A stretch of 64,000 nucleotides of DNA. It comes from Pseudomonas sp. GR 6-02 (GTDB taxonomy: Bacteria; Pseudomonadota; Gammaproteobacteria; Pseudomonadales; Pseudomonadaceae). Position numbers and translations under genes: made by a program. Positions 37,290-46,654 of the stretch are shown here, piece by piece; the stretch's first letter is position 1; each line of letters opens with the position of its first letter. The stretch is taken from the NCBI RefSeq assembly GCF_001655615.1, contig NZ_CP011567.1:806001-870000 (forward strand), written 5' to 3'. The notes under the pieces were generated by a model, which did not search any database, had not been told where the DNA came from, and saw nothing but the letters and a program-made list of their open reading frames with translations.

Positions 37290-40100
37290 TCAGACCGCTC
37301 TGGCCTGGGTCACCCGATCCACCAGATAGACCAGCCCGTGGTAGTCAATTCCACCGTGTTGTGTCAGACCAATCTCACAGGTGCGGCTGGTGGAAATCCC
37401 TTCGCTGCATTGCTGTACCGCGTCCTTCAGCGTGCGTAACGAATGGGCGTTTAATTCCGGCGTGGTGAAGCCTTTGTCGCCAGCAAAACCACAGCAGTGA
37501 ATGCCTTCCGGAATGACCACGTTTTTACTGCATTTGTGCGCCAGATCGATCAACGCCTGGCTCTCGCCTAGATGCTGCGTGCTGCACGTGACGTGCACCG
37601 CGATCGGCGCTTCCTGCGGGGTGAAGTCCAGTCGGTCCATCAAATGCGTACGGATGAAACGCACCGGGTCGTACAGGTCCAGTCGTACGTCGCCGAGGTC
37701 CTGAACCAGCCGCAGCGTGCAGGGGCTGGTGTCGCAGTAGATTGGGTCGAGCCCGCCGCGGCTGGCGTGCAGTAGTGCGCCGATCAGTTCCTGGCGTTTG
37801 TGTTCGGCCTGTTCGGCGTAGCCCTTGGAGGCGAATGGCTGGCCACAGCAGAGGTTGTCCTGATTGTCTGGAAAGACGACCTGGTAACCGGCCTTTTCCA
37901 GCAGGCCACGGGTTTTGTCGTACAGCGACATTTGCTCTTTATCACCCGCCGCCGGGCCCATGACCCGCGACACGCAGGCCGCGAGATACACCACCCGAGG
38001 GCGTTCGTCCGATACGCTCGGGCTGAAGCGAATGGCCTTTTCCGGCTGTGGCATGGCGTTGGTCCATTGCGGGACCTGGCCTTTGGACAAGCGGGTCAAT
38101 GTTGCCGAAAGCTTCGCCAAGCGTGGCGCCCCCAACAGCATCCGCGCACCGTTGGCGACATGCAGGGTGAAGCGCGCGCCTTGTAACGCAGTGGCGAAAT
38201 TGCCTTCAATCCAGTTGGCGGTTTTCGTATGGGTCGCGTTACGGCCACGGAGCTTTTTCACCAGCTCGCCGGTGTTGATGCCTACAGGGCAACGTTGTGC
38301 ACACAGGCCTGTGGCGGCGCAGGTATCGATGCCCTGATATTCGTAGGCCTGTTCCAGTTCGGCGGTGTCTATGCCGGCGCGTTTCTTCGCCTGGATGTCA
38401 CGCCAGATCACGATGCGCTGGCGTGGGCTCAAGGTCAGGCCTTTCGACGGGCACACCGGTTCGCAGAAACCGCATTCGATGCACTTATCCACAATCTCAT
38501 CGGCGGCGGGCAGCGGCTTCAGGTGTTTGAGGTGGATCTGTGGATCGTCGCTGAGCACCACGTCCGGGTTGAGAATGCCGTTGGGGTCGAGCAGGCGTTT
38601 GAGCTGCCACATCAACTGGTAGGCGTCGCTGCCCCATTCCAGTTCGACGAAGGGCGCCATGTTGCGACCGGTGCCGTGTTCGGCCTTCAGCGAGCCGCCG
38701 AACTCCACGGCCACCAACTGCGCCACGTCGTCCATGAACGCCTGGTAGCGTGCGACTTCTTCCGCGCTGTTGAAGCCTTGGGTGAAGACGAAGTGCAGAT
38801 TGCCTTCCAGGGCGTGTCCGAAAAGGATCGCTTCGTCGTAGTGATGTTTGTCGAACAGCTCGATCAGGCGATTCACGCCGATGGCCAGTTGTTCCACCGG
38901 GAAGGTCACGTCTTCGATGATCACCGTGGTGCCGGTTTTGCGCACCGCGCCGACGGCGGGGAAGGTGTCCTTGCGGATCGCCCAGAGCCGGGCGTTTTCC
39001 ACCGGGTCTTCGGTGAAGTCGACTTGTTTTTCCACTGGGAAGTCGGTCAGCGACGCCATGATCTGCGCCAGTTGTTCCTGCAGCAAAGTGGAGGAGGCCG
39101 CGCGGGATTCGATCAACAGAGCGCAGGCATTAGGCGACAGTTGTTGTACGAAAGCCGGCATGCCGGGCTTGTCCTGCACTGAGCGCAGGCTGCGACGGTC
39201 CAGCAGTTCCACGGCCGACACTGGTTGGCTTTTCAGGACGGAAACCGCGTTGCAGCAGGTTTCCACGTCCGGGAACACAATCAGCGCCGATGCCTTGTTC
39301 GGGTGGTCGATTACTGTGTCGTAGGTCACCGCGCTGATGAACCCCAGCGTGCCTTCGGAACCCACCAGCAAGTGGCTCAAGATATCCACAGGCTCGTCAA
39401 AATCCACCAGGGCATTGAGTGACAGCCCGGTGGTATTTTTCAGACGGTATTTGTGGCGAATTTTCGCAGCCAGTTCGGCATTGGCGCGGGTCTCGCGGCC
39501 CAGTGTCGCCAGACGCTCCAGCAATTCGGCGTGGCTCTTTCGGAACGCCGCAACACTGCTGGGGTCTTCGGTATCGAGTCGGCTGCCATCGGCCAACACC
39601 AGACGAATCCCGGCCAGGGTGTGATAGGTATTTTGCGCTGTGCCGCAGCACATGCCGCTGGCATTGTTGGCGACGATGCCGCCGATTTTGCAGGCATTGA
39701 TCGACGCCGGATCCGGACCGATCTTGCGTCCGAACGGTGCCAGCCACGCATTGGCCTGGGCGCCGATCACGCCCGGTTGCAGACGGATTTGCGTACCCTG
39801 GCCACGGATCTCGCGACCGTTCCAGTTATCCCCCAGCACGATCAGCACCGAATCGCTGATGGCCTGGCCAGACAGGCTGGTGCCGGCGGCGCGGAAGGTC
39901 ACCGGGATGTGGTCCCGTTGCGCCAGTTTGAGCAGCGCCACTACTTCGTCTTCGGACTCGACGCGGATCACCAGTTTTGGAATCAGCCGGTAGAAACTGG
40001 CGTCGGTGCCGAAGGCCAGGGTTGATAGCGGGTCGTCGAAACGTCGTGTTTCAGGAATCAGTTGCTGCGCATCGCGCAGAAAAGCCGCCGGTAGACTCAT
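37290..40100 (-). CDS. dld: FAD and Fe-S dependent D-lactate dehydrogenase
   Basis: 936 residues from the ATG at 40100 (GGAGG before it). N-terminal FAD_binding_4 domain (VTFRAAGTSLSGQAISDSVL near 65, GGIVANNASGMCCGT near 145), FAD-oxidase C-terminal domain to about 560 (HGTGRNMAPFVELEWG), then a two-cluster ferredoxin region (CIECGFCEPVCP near 600, CAATGLCAQRCPVGINTGEL near 660) and a C-terminal CCG-type domain (NLCCGQPF, HCCGFAGDKGF). This is the fused GlcD/GlpC form called Dld-II in pseudomonads, which oxidises D-lactate and passes electrons to the quinone pool. It follows lutC closely in the lactate operon. Confidence 0.88.
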   Translation of the reverse strand: MSLPAAFLRDAQQLIPETRRFDDPLSTLAFGTDASFYRLIPKLVIRVESEDEVVALLKLAQRDHIPVTFRAAGTSLSGQAISDSVLIVLGDNWNGREIRGQGTQIRLQPGVIGAQANAWLAPFGRKIGPDPASINACKIGGIVANNASGMCCGTAQNTYHTLAGIRLVLADGSRLDTEDPSSVAAFRKSHAELLERLATLGRETRANAELAAKIRHKYRLKNTTGLSLNALVDFDEPVDILSHLLVGSEGTLGFISAVTYDTVIDHPNKASALIVFPDVETCCNAVSVLKSQPVSAVELLDRRSLRSVQDKPGMPAFVQQLSPNACALLIESRAASSTLLQEQLAQIMASLTDFPVEKQVDFTEDPVENARLWAIRKDTFPAVGAVRKTGTTVIIEDVTFPVEQLAIGVNRLIELFDKHHYDEAILFGHALEGNLHFVFTQGFNSAEEVARYQAFMDDVAQLVAVEFGGSLKAEHGTGRNMAPFVELEWGSDAYQLMWQLKRLLDPNGILNPDVVLSDDPQIHLKHLKPLPAADEIVDKCIECGFCEPVCPSKGLTLSPRQRIVIWRDIQAKKRAGIDTAELEQAYEYQGIDTCAATGLCAQRCPVGINTGELVKKLRGRNATHTKTANWIEGNFATALQGARFTLHVANGARMLLGAPRLAKLSATLTRLSKGQVPQWTNAMPQPEKAIRFSPSVSDERPRVVYLAACVSRVMGPAAGDKEQMSLYDKTRGLLEKAGYQVVFPDNQDNLCCGQPFASKGYAEQAEHKRQELIGALLHASRGGLDPIYCDTSPCTLRLVQDLGDVRLDLYDPVRFIRTHLMDRLDFTPQEAPIAVHVTCSTQHLGESQALIDLAHKCSKNVVIPEGIHCCGFAGDKGFTTPELNAHSLRTLKDAVQQCSEGISTSRTCEIGLTQHGGIDYHGLVYLVDRVTQARAV

Positions 40101-40768
40101 TGGTCCTCCAGGATCAACACCACCAGGTCTTTCGGGCCGTGGGCACCGTAAGCCAGCACTTGCTCGATGTCGGCAGTCTTCGACGGGCCGGACACCAGCA
40201 AGGCGTTGGTCGGCATGCCTTGGGCCCATTCGAATTCCTGCTGCACCTGATAGAAGTTGTCGCGGATTTCACTGGCCTTGAGCAGGGCAAAATGCACTGG
40301 CGGCACCAGGCTCATCAAGCGCGGTTCTTCCCGCGTCGGCCAGAGAATCAGGCTACCGGTCGCGGCGATCGCGCCGAGGGTGGTAGTCAGGCTGGCCGGG
40401 GTTTCGTTGAACAACTCGGCTTTCCATTCCTCGACCGGGCGGTTGTAGGCTTTGAGCGCTGGCAGGCCAGGATTTTTCGCCCAATGCTCGGTGATGCGTT
40501 GCCCGTGGGGCGTCGTCGGCGCAATCAGCAGGCTCGGCAACTGGCGGTCCCGCAGCAGTTGCGCGAGCAATTCGGGCCAGCCTTCTCTGGACGTCAGATG
40601 GATTTCGGTATGCACCGCTTCCATCAGTTTGCGCAGTTGCGAAATGCGTTGTTCCGGCGTGTAGGTGTAGGGCTCGGTCACCAGTTCGACATCGAAGTTG
40701 TCAGCCACCGGCGTGGTGCCCGTCAGACTGTTGCGCAATTTGGCGAGGATATTTTGCTTGGCGCTCAT
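40097..40768 (-). CDS. lutC: L-lactate utilisation protein LutC (LldG), LUD domain
   Basis: 223 residues from the ATG at 40768, which overlaps the lutB stop (TGATG). LUD domain: MSAKQNILAKLRNSL, NFDVELV, then ATGSLILWPTREEPRLMSLV near 130 and VSGPSKTADIEQVLAYGAHG near 192, the conserved GPSKTADIE signature of the family. It forms part of the LutABC iron-sulfur complex that oxidises L-lactate to pyruvate. The stop overlaps the dld start by four bases, so dld is translated from the same message. Confidence 0.9.
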   Translation of the reverse strand: MSAKQNILAKLRNSLTGTTPVADNFDVELVTEPYTYTPEQRISQLRKLMEAVHTEIHLTSREGWPELLAQLLRDRQLPSLLIAPTTPHGQRITEHWAKNPGLPALKAYNRPVEEWKAELFNETPASLTTTLGAIAATGSLILWPTREEPRLMSLVPPVHFALLKASEIRDNFYQVQQEFEWAQGMPTNALLVSGPSKTADIEQVLAYGAHGPKDLVVLILEDQ

Positions 40769-42222
40769 CAACGGTCCCCCTGTTTGGCCAGATGCTCGCG
40801 GGCCATGTCATGCAGTGAGCGGGCCGCGGGTTTCGGTGCGCTGTGGTTCTGGGTCCATGGGCCGACGTTGCTCGGCGTCAGCGCTCGCAGGCGAGTGGCG
40901 AAGAAGCCGAACAGGCGATAAAGCGTTGGCGAACTGTTGAGCCTGGCCCAGGCGTTCCAGATAAATCGTTCTTTGCGCGAATACTTGCTGCCCTGACCGC
41001 GCATCACTTGATGTGGGCTGTCCGGCGCTTTGACGTTTTCTTCCCGCAGGCGACGCAGCAATGCAGGAATCGGAATTTTTACCGGGCAGACCTCACCGCA
41101 GGCGCCGCATAACGACGAGGCGCTCGGGTGGTCGGGGACTTTCGCCAGGCCGACCATGTGCGGGGTAATGATTTTTCCGATCGGCCCAGGGTAAACCTCT
41201 CCGTAGGCATGGCCGCCGATTCGGGTGTAGACCGGGCAATGATTCATACAGGCGCCGCAGCGGATGCAGTTCAGGGTCTGGCGCAATTCGCTGTCGGCAA
41301 ACGCCTGGCTGCGACCGTTGTCGAGCAGCACCAGGTGCACTTCCTGTGGGCCGTCGAGTTCATGTTCCTTGCGCGGGCCGGAGATCATGTTGACGTAGGT
41401 GGTGATCGGAATGCCCAGTGCCGAGCGGGTCAGCAGCGACAACAGCGGCACCACGTCGCGCAGGTTTTCCACGACTTTTTCGATGCCGGTTACGGCGATG
41501 TGCACTGGCGGCACCGTGGTGGTCATCCGCCCGTTGCCTTCGTTTTCCACCAGCAGCAAGGTGCCGGTTTCGGCCACGGCGAAGTTGACGCCGGAGACGC
41601 CAATGTCGGCTTCGAAGAATTTCTGCCGCAAGACTTTGCGACCGATCTGAATGAGTTGGTCAACGTCCTTGGTGTACTCCACGCCAAGTTTGTCGTGGAA
41701 CAAGGACGCGACCTGACCGGCATTCTTGTGGATCGCCGGCATAATGATGTGTGAAGGCTTCTCGTGGTCGAGCTGGACGATGTATTCACCCATGTCCGAC
41801 TCCAGGCATTCAATGCCTTGAGCTTCGAGGACATGGTTCATCTCCATCTCTTCGCTGACCATCGATTTGCCCTTGATCACTTGCCGCGCCTCGTGAGCGC
41901 GGATGATCGACAAGACGATGCCATTGGCTTCGTCTACCGTTTCCGCCCAGTGCACTGTCACACCGTTGCGGGTCAGGTTCTGTTCAAGCTGCTCGAGCAG
42001 GTCGGGCAGCTTGGATAATGCACGGGCGCGGACCGCATTGCCCAGCGCTCGCAAATGTTCTCTTTCATGGGCATCGCTGAAGGACGCTGCCCGTTTGTTC
42101 ATCAGTGAATCCATCGCGCTGCGAAAGTTGTTTCGCAATTGCGTGTCAGCCAAAGCCTTGTGAGCCCGGCTGCGAAAATCTTCATCTACGGCGACCGTAG
42201 GAATAATCGTGGAGCTGCTCAT
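40768..42222 (-). CDS. lutB: L-lactate oxidation iron-sulfur protein LutB (LldF)
   Basis: 484 residues from the ATG at 42222, overlapping the lutA stop by 4 bp. An N-terminal LUD domain (GITVHWAETVDEANGIVLS-like region, VSEEMEMNHVLEAQGIECLE near 138, ETGTLLLVENEGNGRMTTT near 220) is followed by two 4Fe-4S motifs (CIRCGACMNHCPVY near 315 and SLCGACGEVCPVKIPI near 365) and a DUF3390-type tail. It is the central electron-transfer and substrate subunit of LutABC, cytoplasmic or loosely membrane-bound. Confidence 0.92.
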   Translation of the reverse strand: MSSSTIIPTVAVDEDFRSRAHKALADTQLRNNFRSAMDSLMNKRAASFSDAHEREHLRALGNAVRARALSKLPDLLEQLEQNLTRNGVTVHWAETVDEANGIVLSIIRAHEARQVIKGKSMVSEEMEMNHVLEAQGIECLESDMGEYIVQLDHEKPSHIIMPAIHKNAGQVASLFHDKLGVEYTKDVDQLIQIGRKVLRQKFFEADIGVSGVNFAVAETGTLLLVENEGNGRMTTTVPPVHIAVTGIEKVVENLRDVVPLLSLLTRSALGIPITTYVNMISGPRKEHELDGPQEVHLVLLDNGRSQAFADSELRQTLNCIRCGACMNHCPVYTRIGGHAYGEVYPGPIGKIITPHMVGLAKVPDHPSASSLCGACGEVCPVKIPIPALLRRLREENVKAPDSPHQVMRGQGSKYSRKERFIWNAWARLNSSPTLYRLFGFFATRLRALTPSNVGPWTQNHSAPKPAARSLHDMAREHLAKQGDR

Positions 42223-43043
42223 CGGGCACCTCCGGTTCGCTGCCAAAGGAAGCTGGCCAGATGCTGACCGCGCAACGCTTCCTGTTGTTTCTCCAGCGAG
42301 CCGTTGATGTTCATCAGGCAACCGCAATCGGCACTGAGTACCTTGTGCGCGCCGGATTCCTTCAACGCACGGGTCTTGTCAGCCACCATCGCACCGGAAA
42401 TATCCGGCATACGGACGCTGAAAGTCCCACCAAAGCCACAGCATTCACTTTCGTGGCTGTGGTCGACTCGCTCCACGTTGCTCAGCTGCGCCAACAACTC
42501 ACGGCCATGCAGGTGGGTGTTCATTTCACGACGTGCCGAGCACGACGTGTGCAACGCCACTTTCACCGGTTCGCCGCTGTCCTTGAGCTGCACCTTGCAG
42601 ACAAACAGCAAGAACTCGGCAAGCTCGTAAGTCCGTGCCGCGAGGGCCTGAACCTGTTTCAGCGTTTGCGGCTCGTCCTTGAACAGGTCGGCATAGTGTT
42701 CGCGCAACATGCCCGCGCAAGAACCCGACGGCACCACCACCGGATAATCCCCGGCAAACAACGCCAGTTGCGAGCGCGCCACGGTCCGGGCCTGTTCGGT
42801 GTAACCCGAGGTGTAGGCCGGTTGCCCGCAGCAGCTTTGCCCTTGCGGGTATTCGACACGAATGCCCTCGCGTTCCAGCAGGTGGATCGCGTCCATCCCG
42901 GCTTCGGGGTAGAACAGATCCACCACGCAGGTCCCGAACAGGTACACCCGTGACGGTTTTTCGCTGGGGTATTGCCGAGGTTCAGGCAGTGGCGGGGCGA
43001 CGCGGGTTGCGTTCGGCACAGCGTTGTAAAAAAGCTCGCTCAT
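42219..43043 (-). CDS. lutA: L-lactate oxidation protein LutA (LldE)
   Basis: 274 residues. Two CCG (cysteine-rich) domains are visible: GQSCCGQPAYTSGY near 69 and SECCGFGGTFSVRMPDISGA near 198, with FGTCVVDLFYPEAG near 37 and HTSCSARREMN near 165. These bind iron-sulfur cofactors as in heterodisulfide reductase and GlpC. It is the first gene of the lutABC-dld unit; 150 bp separate it from the lldP stop, so it may be read from the lldP promoter or from its own. Confidence 0.92.
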   Translation of the reverse strand: MSELFYNAVPNATRVAPPLPEPRQYPSEKPSRVYLFGTCVVDLFYPEAGMDAIHLLEREGIRVEYPQGQSCCGQPAYTSGYTEQARTVARSQLALFAGDYPVVVPSGSCAGMLREHYADLFKDEPQTLKQVQALAARTYELAEFLLFVCKVQLKDSGEPVKVALHTSCSARREMNTHLHGRELLAQLSNVERVDHSHESECCGFGGTFSVRMPDISGAMVADKTRALKESGAHKVLSADCGCLMNINGSLEKQQEALRGQHLASFLWQRTGGAR

Positions 43044-43193
43044 CAGGCGTGTCTCCGGGTGGTCCCGGTTATCCGTCCGCTGAGGCTGCTGAATATAGAA
43101 GGAGAAGCTTTCAGCAGCCTTGCAGACCCGGTTGTGAATAGCTGACGCCGGGGCGTAACCCAGCGTCGGTTTTTTCCGTGTGGCGTGTAGTGC

Positions 43194-44885
43194 TTAGTGC
43201 ACCAGCATGCCGGTGAACCAGTAAGCCTGAGCCAAGGTGATCAGGCCGACGATCGTTGCAAAGAATAGGCTGTGCTTGAGGGTGAAGCGGAACAGATCCG
43301 ATTCTTTACCCACCAGCCCGGTCGCGGCGCAGGCCACGGCGATCGATTGCGGCGAGATCATTTTGCCGGTCACCCCGCCGCTGGTGTTCGCCGCCACCAA
43401 CAGGGTGTCGTTGACGCCGATCTGGTGCGCGGTGGTCGCTTGCAGCGAACTGAACAGCGCGTTGGATGAGGTATCGGAGCCGGTCAGGAACACGCCGAGC
43501 CAGCCGAGGAATGGCGAGAAGAATGGGAACGCCGCACCGGTGGCAGCCAATACCAGAGCCATGGTCGACGACATGCCCGAGTAGTTGGTGACGAAGGCGA
43601 ACGCCAGCACCATGCCGATGGACAAAATCGGCCAGCGCAGTTCGTAGAACGTCTCTTTTAAAGTGGTCAGACCAGTTTTAATGTTGACCTTGAGCACCAG
43701 CATCGAGATCAGCGCGGAGAAGAAAATCGCCGTGCCGGTCGCGGAAACCGGATCGAGTTTGAACACTGCCGGAATCGCTGTCGGGTTGGTTACGATCGGC
43801 GCGACCTTGATCACCATTTGATCCAGGTGCGGGATCGCGAAGTTGAACACCCAGCCATACATCGAGCCGCCGGCGGCAAACATCGCCTTGAACGGTTTCA
43901 GCGTCCAGATGGTGACCAATACGGTGAGGATCAGGAACGGCGACCAGGCTTTGAAAATTTCTCCCAGGCTGTAGGGCGAAGCCACGGTGGTGCGCGGTTG
44001 GCCGAAACCACCGGTGCTGGCCACTACGGAAGCCGAGACTGCGCCGACGATGTGCGCGCCTGCAGCGCGTTTTGGCTGCCAGATTTTCAGGAACAGCGTC
44101 AGGGAAATCAGGCTGACCAGCGCCGAGGTGATGTCCGGCAGTTCCGGGCCAATGAAGTTCGAGGTGAAGTATTGGGTGATGGCAAAACTCAAGCCGGCCA
44201 CCAGCGCAGCTGGCCAGGTTTCCCGAACGCCGCGCAGGCCGTCCATCATGAACACCAGCCAGAACGGCACGAACAGCGACAGCAACGGCAGTTGGCGACC
44301 GGTCATGGCGCCGATCTTGAAGGCGTCGATGCCGGTGACTTGCCCGGCGACGATGATCGGAATCCCCAAGGCGCCGAAGGCCACCGGCGCGGTGTTGGCG
44401 ATCAGGCACAGGCCGGCGGCGTACAGCGGGTTGAAGCCCAGCCCTACCAGCAGTGCGGCGGTAATCGCTACCGGTGCGCCGAAACCGGCGGCACCTTCCA
44501 GGAACGCGCCGAAGCAGAAGCCGATCAGCAGCACTTGCAGGCGCTGGTCATCGGTAATCGACAGCACCGAGCTGCGGATCACTTCGAACTGGCCACTCTT
44601 GACCGTCAGTTTGTAGAGGAACACCGCTGCCACGATGATCCACGCAATCGGCCACAGCCCGTAGGCAAAGCCATATCCAGCGGCGGCGAAAGCCATGTCG
44701 ACCGGCATCTGGAAAGCGAAGATTGCCACGGCAATGGACAGCGCCAGGGTGATGCTGCCGGCCACATGGCCTTTGAGGCGGAACACGGCCAAGGCCAAGA
44801 AGAAAAATACGATGGGAATGACGGCCGCGAGTGCGGACACGCCGAGACTGCCGAGCGGGCTGTAGAGCTGTTGCCAGGTTTGCAT
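43194..44885 (-). CDS. lldP: L-lactate permease
   Basis: 563 residues with about 12-14 membrane segments, starting [20 protein letters not shown]. The family pattern is clear: [20 protein letters not shown] near 138, [18 protein letters not shown] near 168, and the C-terminal [20 protein letters not shown] and [20 protein letters not shown]. It imports L- and D-lactate, and glycolate, with protons. It is divergent from lldR and controlled by the operator at 44938-44954. Confidence 0.95.
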   Translation of the reverse strand: MQTWQQLYSPLGSLGVSALAAVIPIVFFFLALAVFRLKGHVAGSITLALSIAVAIFAFQMPVDMAFAAAGYGFAYGLWPIAWIIVAAVFLYKLTVKSGQFEVIRSSVLSITDDQRLQVLLIGFCFGAFLEGAAGFGAPVAITAALLVGLGFNPLYAAGLCLIANTAPVAFGALGIPIIVAGQVTGIDAFKIGAMTGRQLPLLSLFVPFWLVFMMDGLRGVRETWPAALVAGLSFAITQYFTSNFIGPELPDITSALVSLISLTLFLKIWQPKRAAGAHIVGAVSASVVASTGGFGQPRTTVASPYSLGEIFKAWSPFLILTVLVTIWTLKPFKAMFAAGGSMYGWVFNFAIPHLDQMVIKVAPIVTNPTAIPAVFKLDPVSATGTAIFFSALISMLVLKVNIKTGLTTLKETFYELRWPILSIGMVLAFAFVTNYSGMSSTMALVLAATGAAFPFFSPFLGWLGVFLTGSDTSSNALFSSLQATTAHQIGVNDTLLVAANTSGGVTGKMISPQSIAVACAATGLVGKESDLFRFTLKHSLFFATIVGLITLAQAYWFTGMLVH

Positions 44886-44937
44886 ATGGGGTGGCCCCTA
44901 ATTGTTGTTGGTCAGGCACTGGTCAGCGTTCTTGGAT

Positions 44938-44954
44938 AATTGGTAAGACCAATT
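44938..44954. promoter_or_regulatory. LldR operator
   Basis: AATTGGTAAGACCAATT is a perfect 17-base palindrome of the FadR-family type (TGGT-N3-ACCA) and matches the known LldR site form. It lies 53 bp upstream of lldP in the lldP-lldR divergent region, so lactate-released repression of lldP-lutABC-dld is likely. Confidence 0.85.
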
Positions 44955-45144
44955 TACAATCGCTGTTGGCTAGGGTAAAAGCCTTGGAGGCGGTGTGTCA
45001 ATTTGCCGCCCTAAAACTTTTGTCGAATGAGCGGTGCAGAACGCATCTGATCTGTTCGATCAAGCGTCGTCTGGTAGGTGCTGGCGCAGCGCCGATAGGC
45101 CAGAATAGAGAGCCCGGCGAGCCGCCGGGATCGTGGAGAATTGA

Positions 45145-45915
45145 GTGATGGGGTTTGATCAGATTCGGCAACGCCGTTTGTCTGACGATATTGTCGAGCA
45201 ACTCGAGGGGATGATTCTCGAGGGCACCTTGAAGGCTGGCGAACGCCTGCCGGCAGAGCGTGCGTTGGCCGAGCAGTTCGGCGTGTCACGCCCTTCGTTG
45301 CGTGAGGCGATTCAGAAACTGGTGGCCAAAGGGCTGCTGGTCAGTCGTCAGGGCGGCGGCAACTATGTGGTGGAATCCCTGGGCTCGACGTTCAGCGATC
45401 CATTGCTGCACCTGCTGGAGAGCAACCCCGAGGCCCAGCGCGATTTGCTGGAGTTTCGCCATACCCTGGAAGCGTCCTGCGCTTACTACGCGGCACTGCG
45501 CGCCACCGAGGTGGATCGTGAGCGGCTGACGGCGGCGTTTGACGAATTGCAGGACTGCTATTCGCGCCACGATGAAGTGAGTCGGGCGGAAGAGGGCGCG
45601 GCGGATGCGAATTTCCACTTGGCGATCGCCGAGGCCAGCCATAACGCAGTGTTGCTGCACACCATTCGCGGGCTGTTCGATCTGCTCAAGCGCAACGTGG
45701 TGACCAACATTGGCGGCATGTACAAACAGCGCGTCGAAACCCGTGACATGCTGATTGCGCAGCACCGGGAGTTGTACCAGGCGATTATTGAGGGGCGGGC
45801 GGAAGAGGCACGAGAAGTGTCCAGTCGGCACATTTTGTATGTGCAGGAAGTGCTGGAAGAGGTGCGTCAGGAAGTGCAGCGCATGGCTCGGGCGGAGCGA
45901 CGCAAGGGGATGTAG
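45145..45915 (+). CDS. lldR: FadR/GntR-family lactate-responsive regulator
   Basis: 256 residues from an in-frame start at 45145 (GTGGAGAATTG before it). The N-terminal GntR winged helix reads DIVEQLEGMILEGTLKAGER, LPAERALAEQFGVSRPSLRE and AIQKLVAKGLLVSRQGGGNY. The C-terminal FCD domain (LLEFRHTLEASCAYYAALRA near 108; ADANFHLAIAEASHNAVLLH near 155) has the His/Asp pattern for metal and ligand binding. Divergent from lldP with the palindrome between them. It should repress the lactate operon and release with lactate. Confidence 0.9.
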   Translation: MMGFDQIRQRRLSDDIVEQLEGMILEGTLKAGERLPAERALAEQFGVSRPSLREAIQKLVAKGLLVSRQGGGNYVVESLGSTFSDPLLHLLESNPEAQRDLLEFRHTLEASCAYYAALRATEVDRERLTAAFDELQDCYSRHDEVSRAEEGAADANFHLAIAEASHNAVLLHTIRGLFDLLKRNVVTNIGGMYKQRVETRDMLIAQHRELYQAIIEGRAEEAREVSSRHILYVQEVLEEVRQEVQRMARAERRKGM

Positions 45916-45917
45916 TG

Positions 45918-46030
45918 TGTGGCGAGGGAGCTTGCTCCCGCTGGGGCGCGAAGCGGCCCCCCGGCCAGCATTGTGGGCGGATTGTTTACGACTGCTTCGC
46001 AGCCGAGCGGGAGCAAGCTCCCTCGCCACA
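45918..46030. repeat. REPIN: paired REP palindromes
   Basis: TGTGGCGAGGGAGCTTGCTC (45918) continues to a 25-bp arm whose exact inverted copy ends at 46030, with about 63 bp between. This is the abundant REPIN of the P. fluorescens group, mobilised by RAYT transposases. A related single palindrome is at 54529-54548. Confidence 0.92.
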
Positions 46031-46053
46031 AAAGCCGCGATCAGGCAGGAAAA

Positions 46054-46536
46054 TTAATCTTCCTTGCCCTTGTTCCGCACCGCACGCTGCAATTCACGGC
46101 CGGCATCGCGTTCGCGTTCGGTATCACGCTTGTCGTATTCCTTCTTGCCCTTGCCCAGAGCGATCTCGCACTTGACCATGTGCTTGCTCCAGTACCAGGA
46201 CAGGCATACGCAGGCGTAACCTTTTTGCTGCACGGCAGCGGCCAGCTTCTCCAGCTCGCGCCGATTGAGCAGCAATTTTCGGGTGCGGGTCGGATCAGCG
46301 ATAACGTGGGTGCTGGCCGTCGTCAGAGGCGTAATGTGGCTGCCGAGCAGCCAGGCTTCGCCATCTTTGAGCAGTACGTAACTGTCAACCAGTTGCAGCT
46401 TGCTTGCCCGCAGACTTTTTACTTCCCAGCCGGCCAGGACCAGACCAGCCTCGAACCGATGTTCGATGAAGTAATCGTGTCGCGCCTTTTTATTTTGCGC
46501 GATGGTCCCTGTTGGGTGTTTCTTCTGTTTAGCCAT
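46054..46536 (-). CDS. smpB: tmRNA-binding protein SmpB
   Basis: 160 residues from the ATG at 46536 ([20 protein letters not shown]). OB-fold landmarks: [20 protein letters not shown] near 26, [20 protein letters not shown] near 50, [15 protein letters not shown] near 83, and the basic C-terminal tail [20 protein letters not shown] that enters the ribosomal decoding site. It partners the tmRNA encoded at 36302-36699. Divergent from the transporter at 46655. Confidence 0.97.
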   Translation of the reverse strand: MAKQKKHPTGTIAQNKKARHDYFIEHRFEAGLVLAGWEVKSLRASKLQLVDSYVLLKDGEAWLLGSHITPLTTASTHVIADPTRTRKLLLNRRELEKLAAAVQQKGYACVCLSWYWSKHMVKCEIALGKGKKEYDKRDTERERDAGRELQRAVRNKGKED

Positions 46537-46654
46537 AGGGGCGGCATTATAGGGAGTTGCGCGCGAGTCGGCTACGGTGACGCTACGTGCTTGAGCAGGT
46601 TGATTGAATCCCGGACAATGCGGCCTCTTTTTTGAACGCTTGGGCGTGATAACG

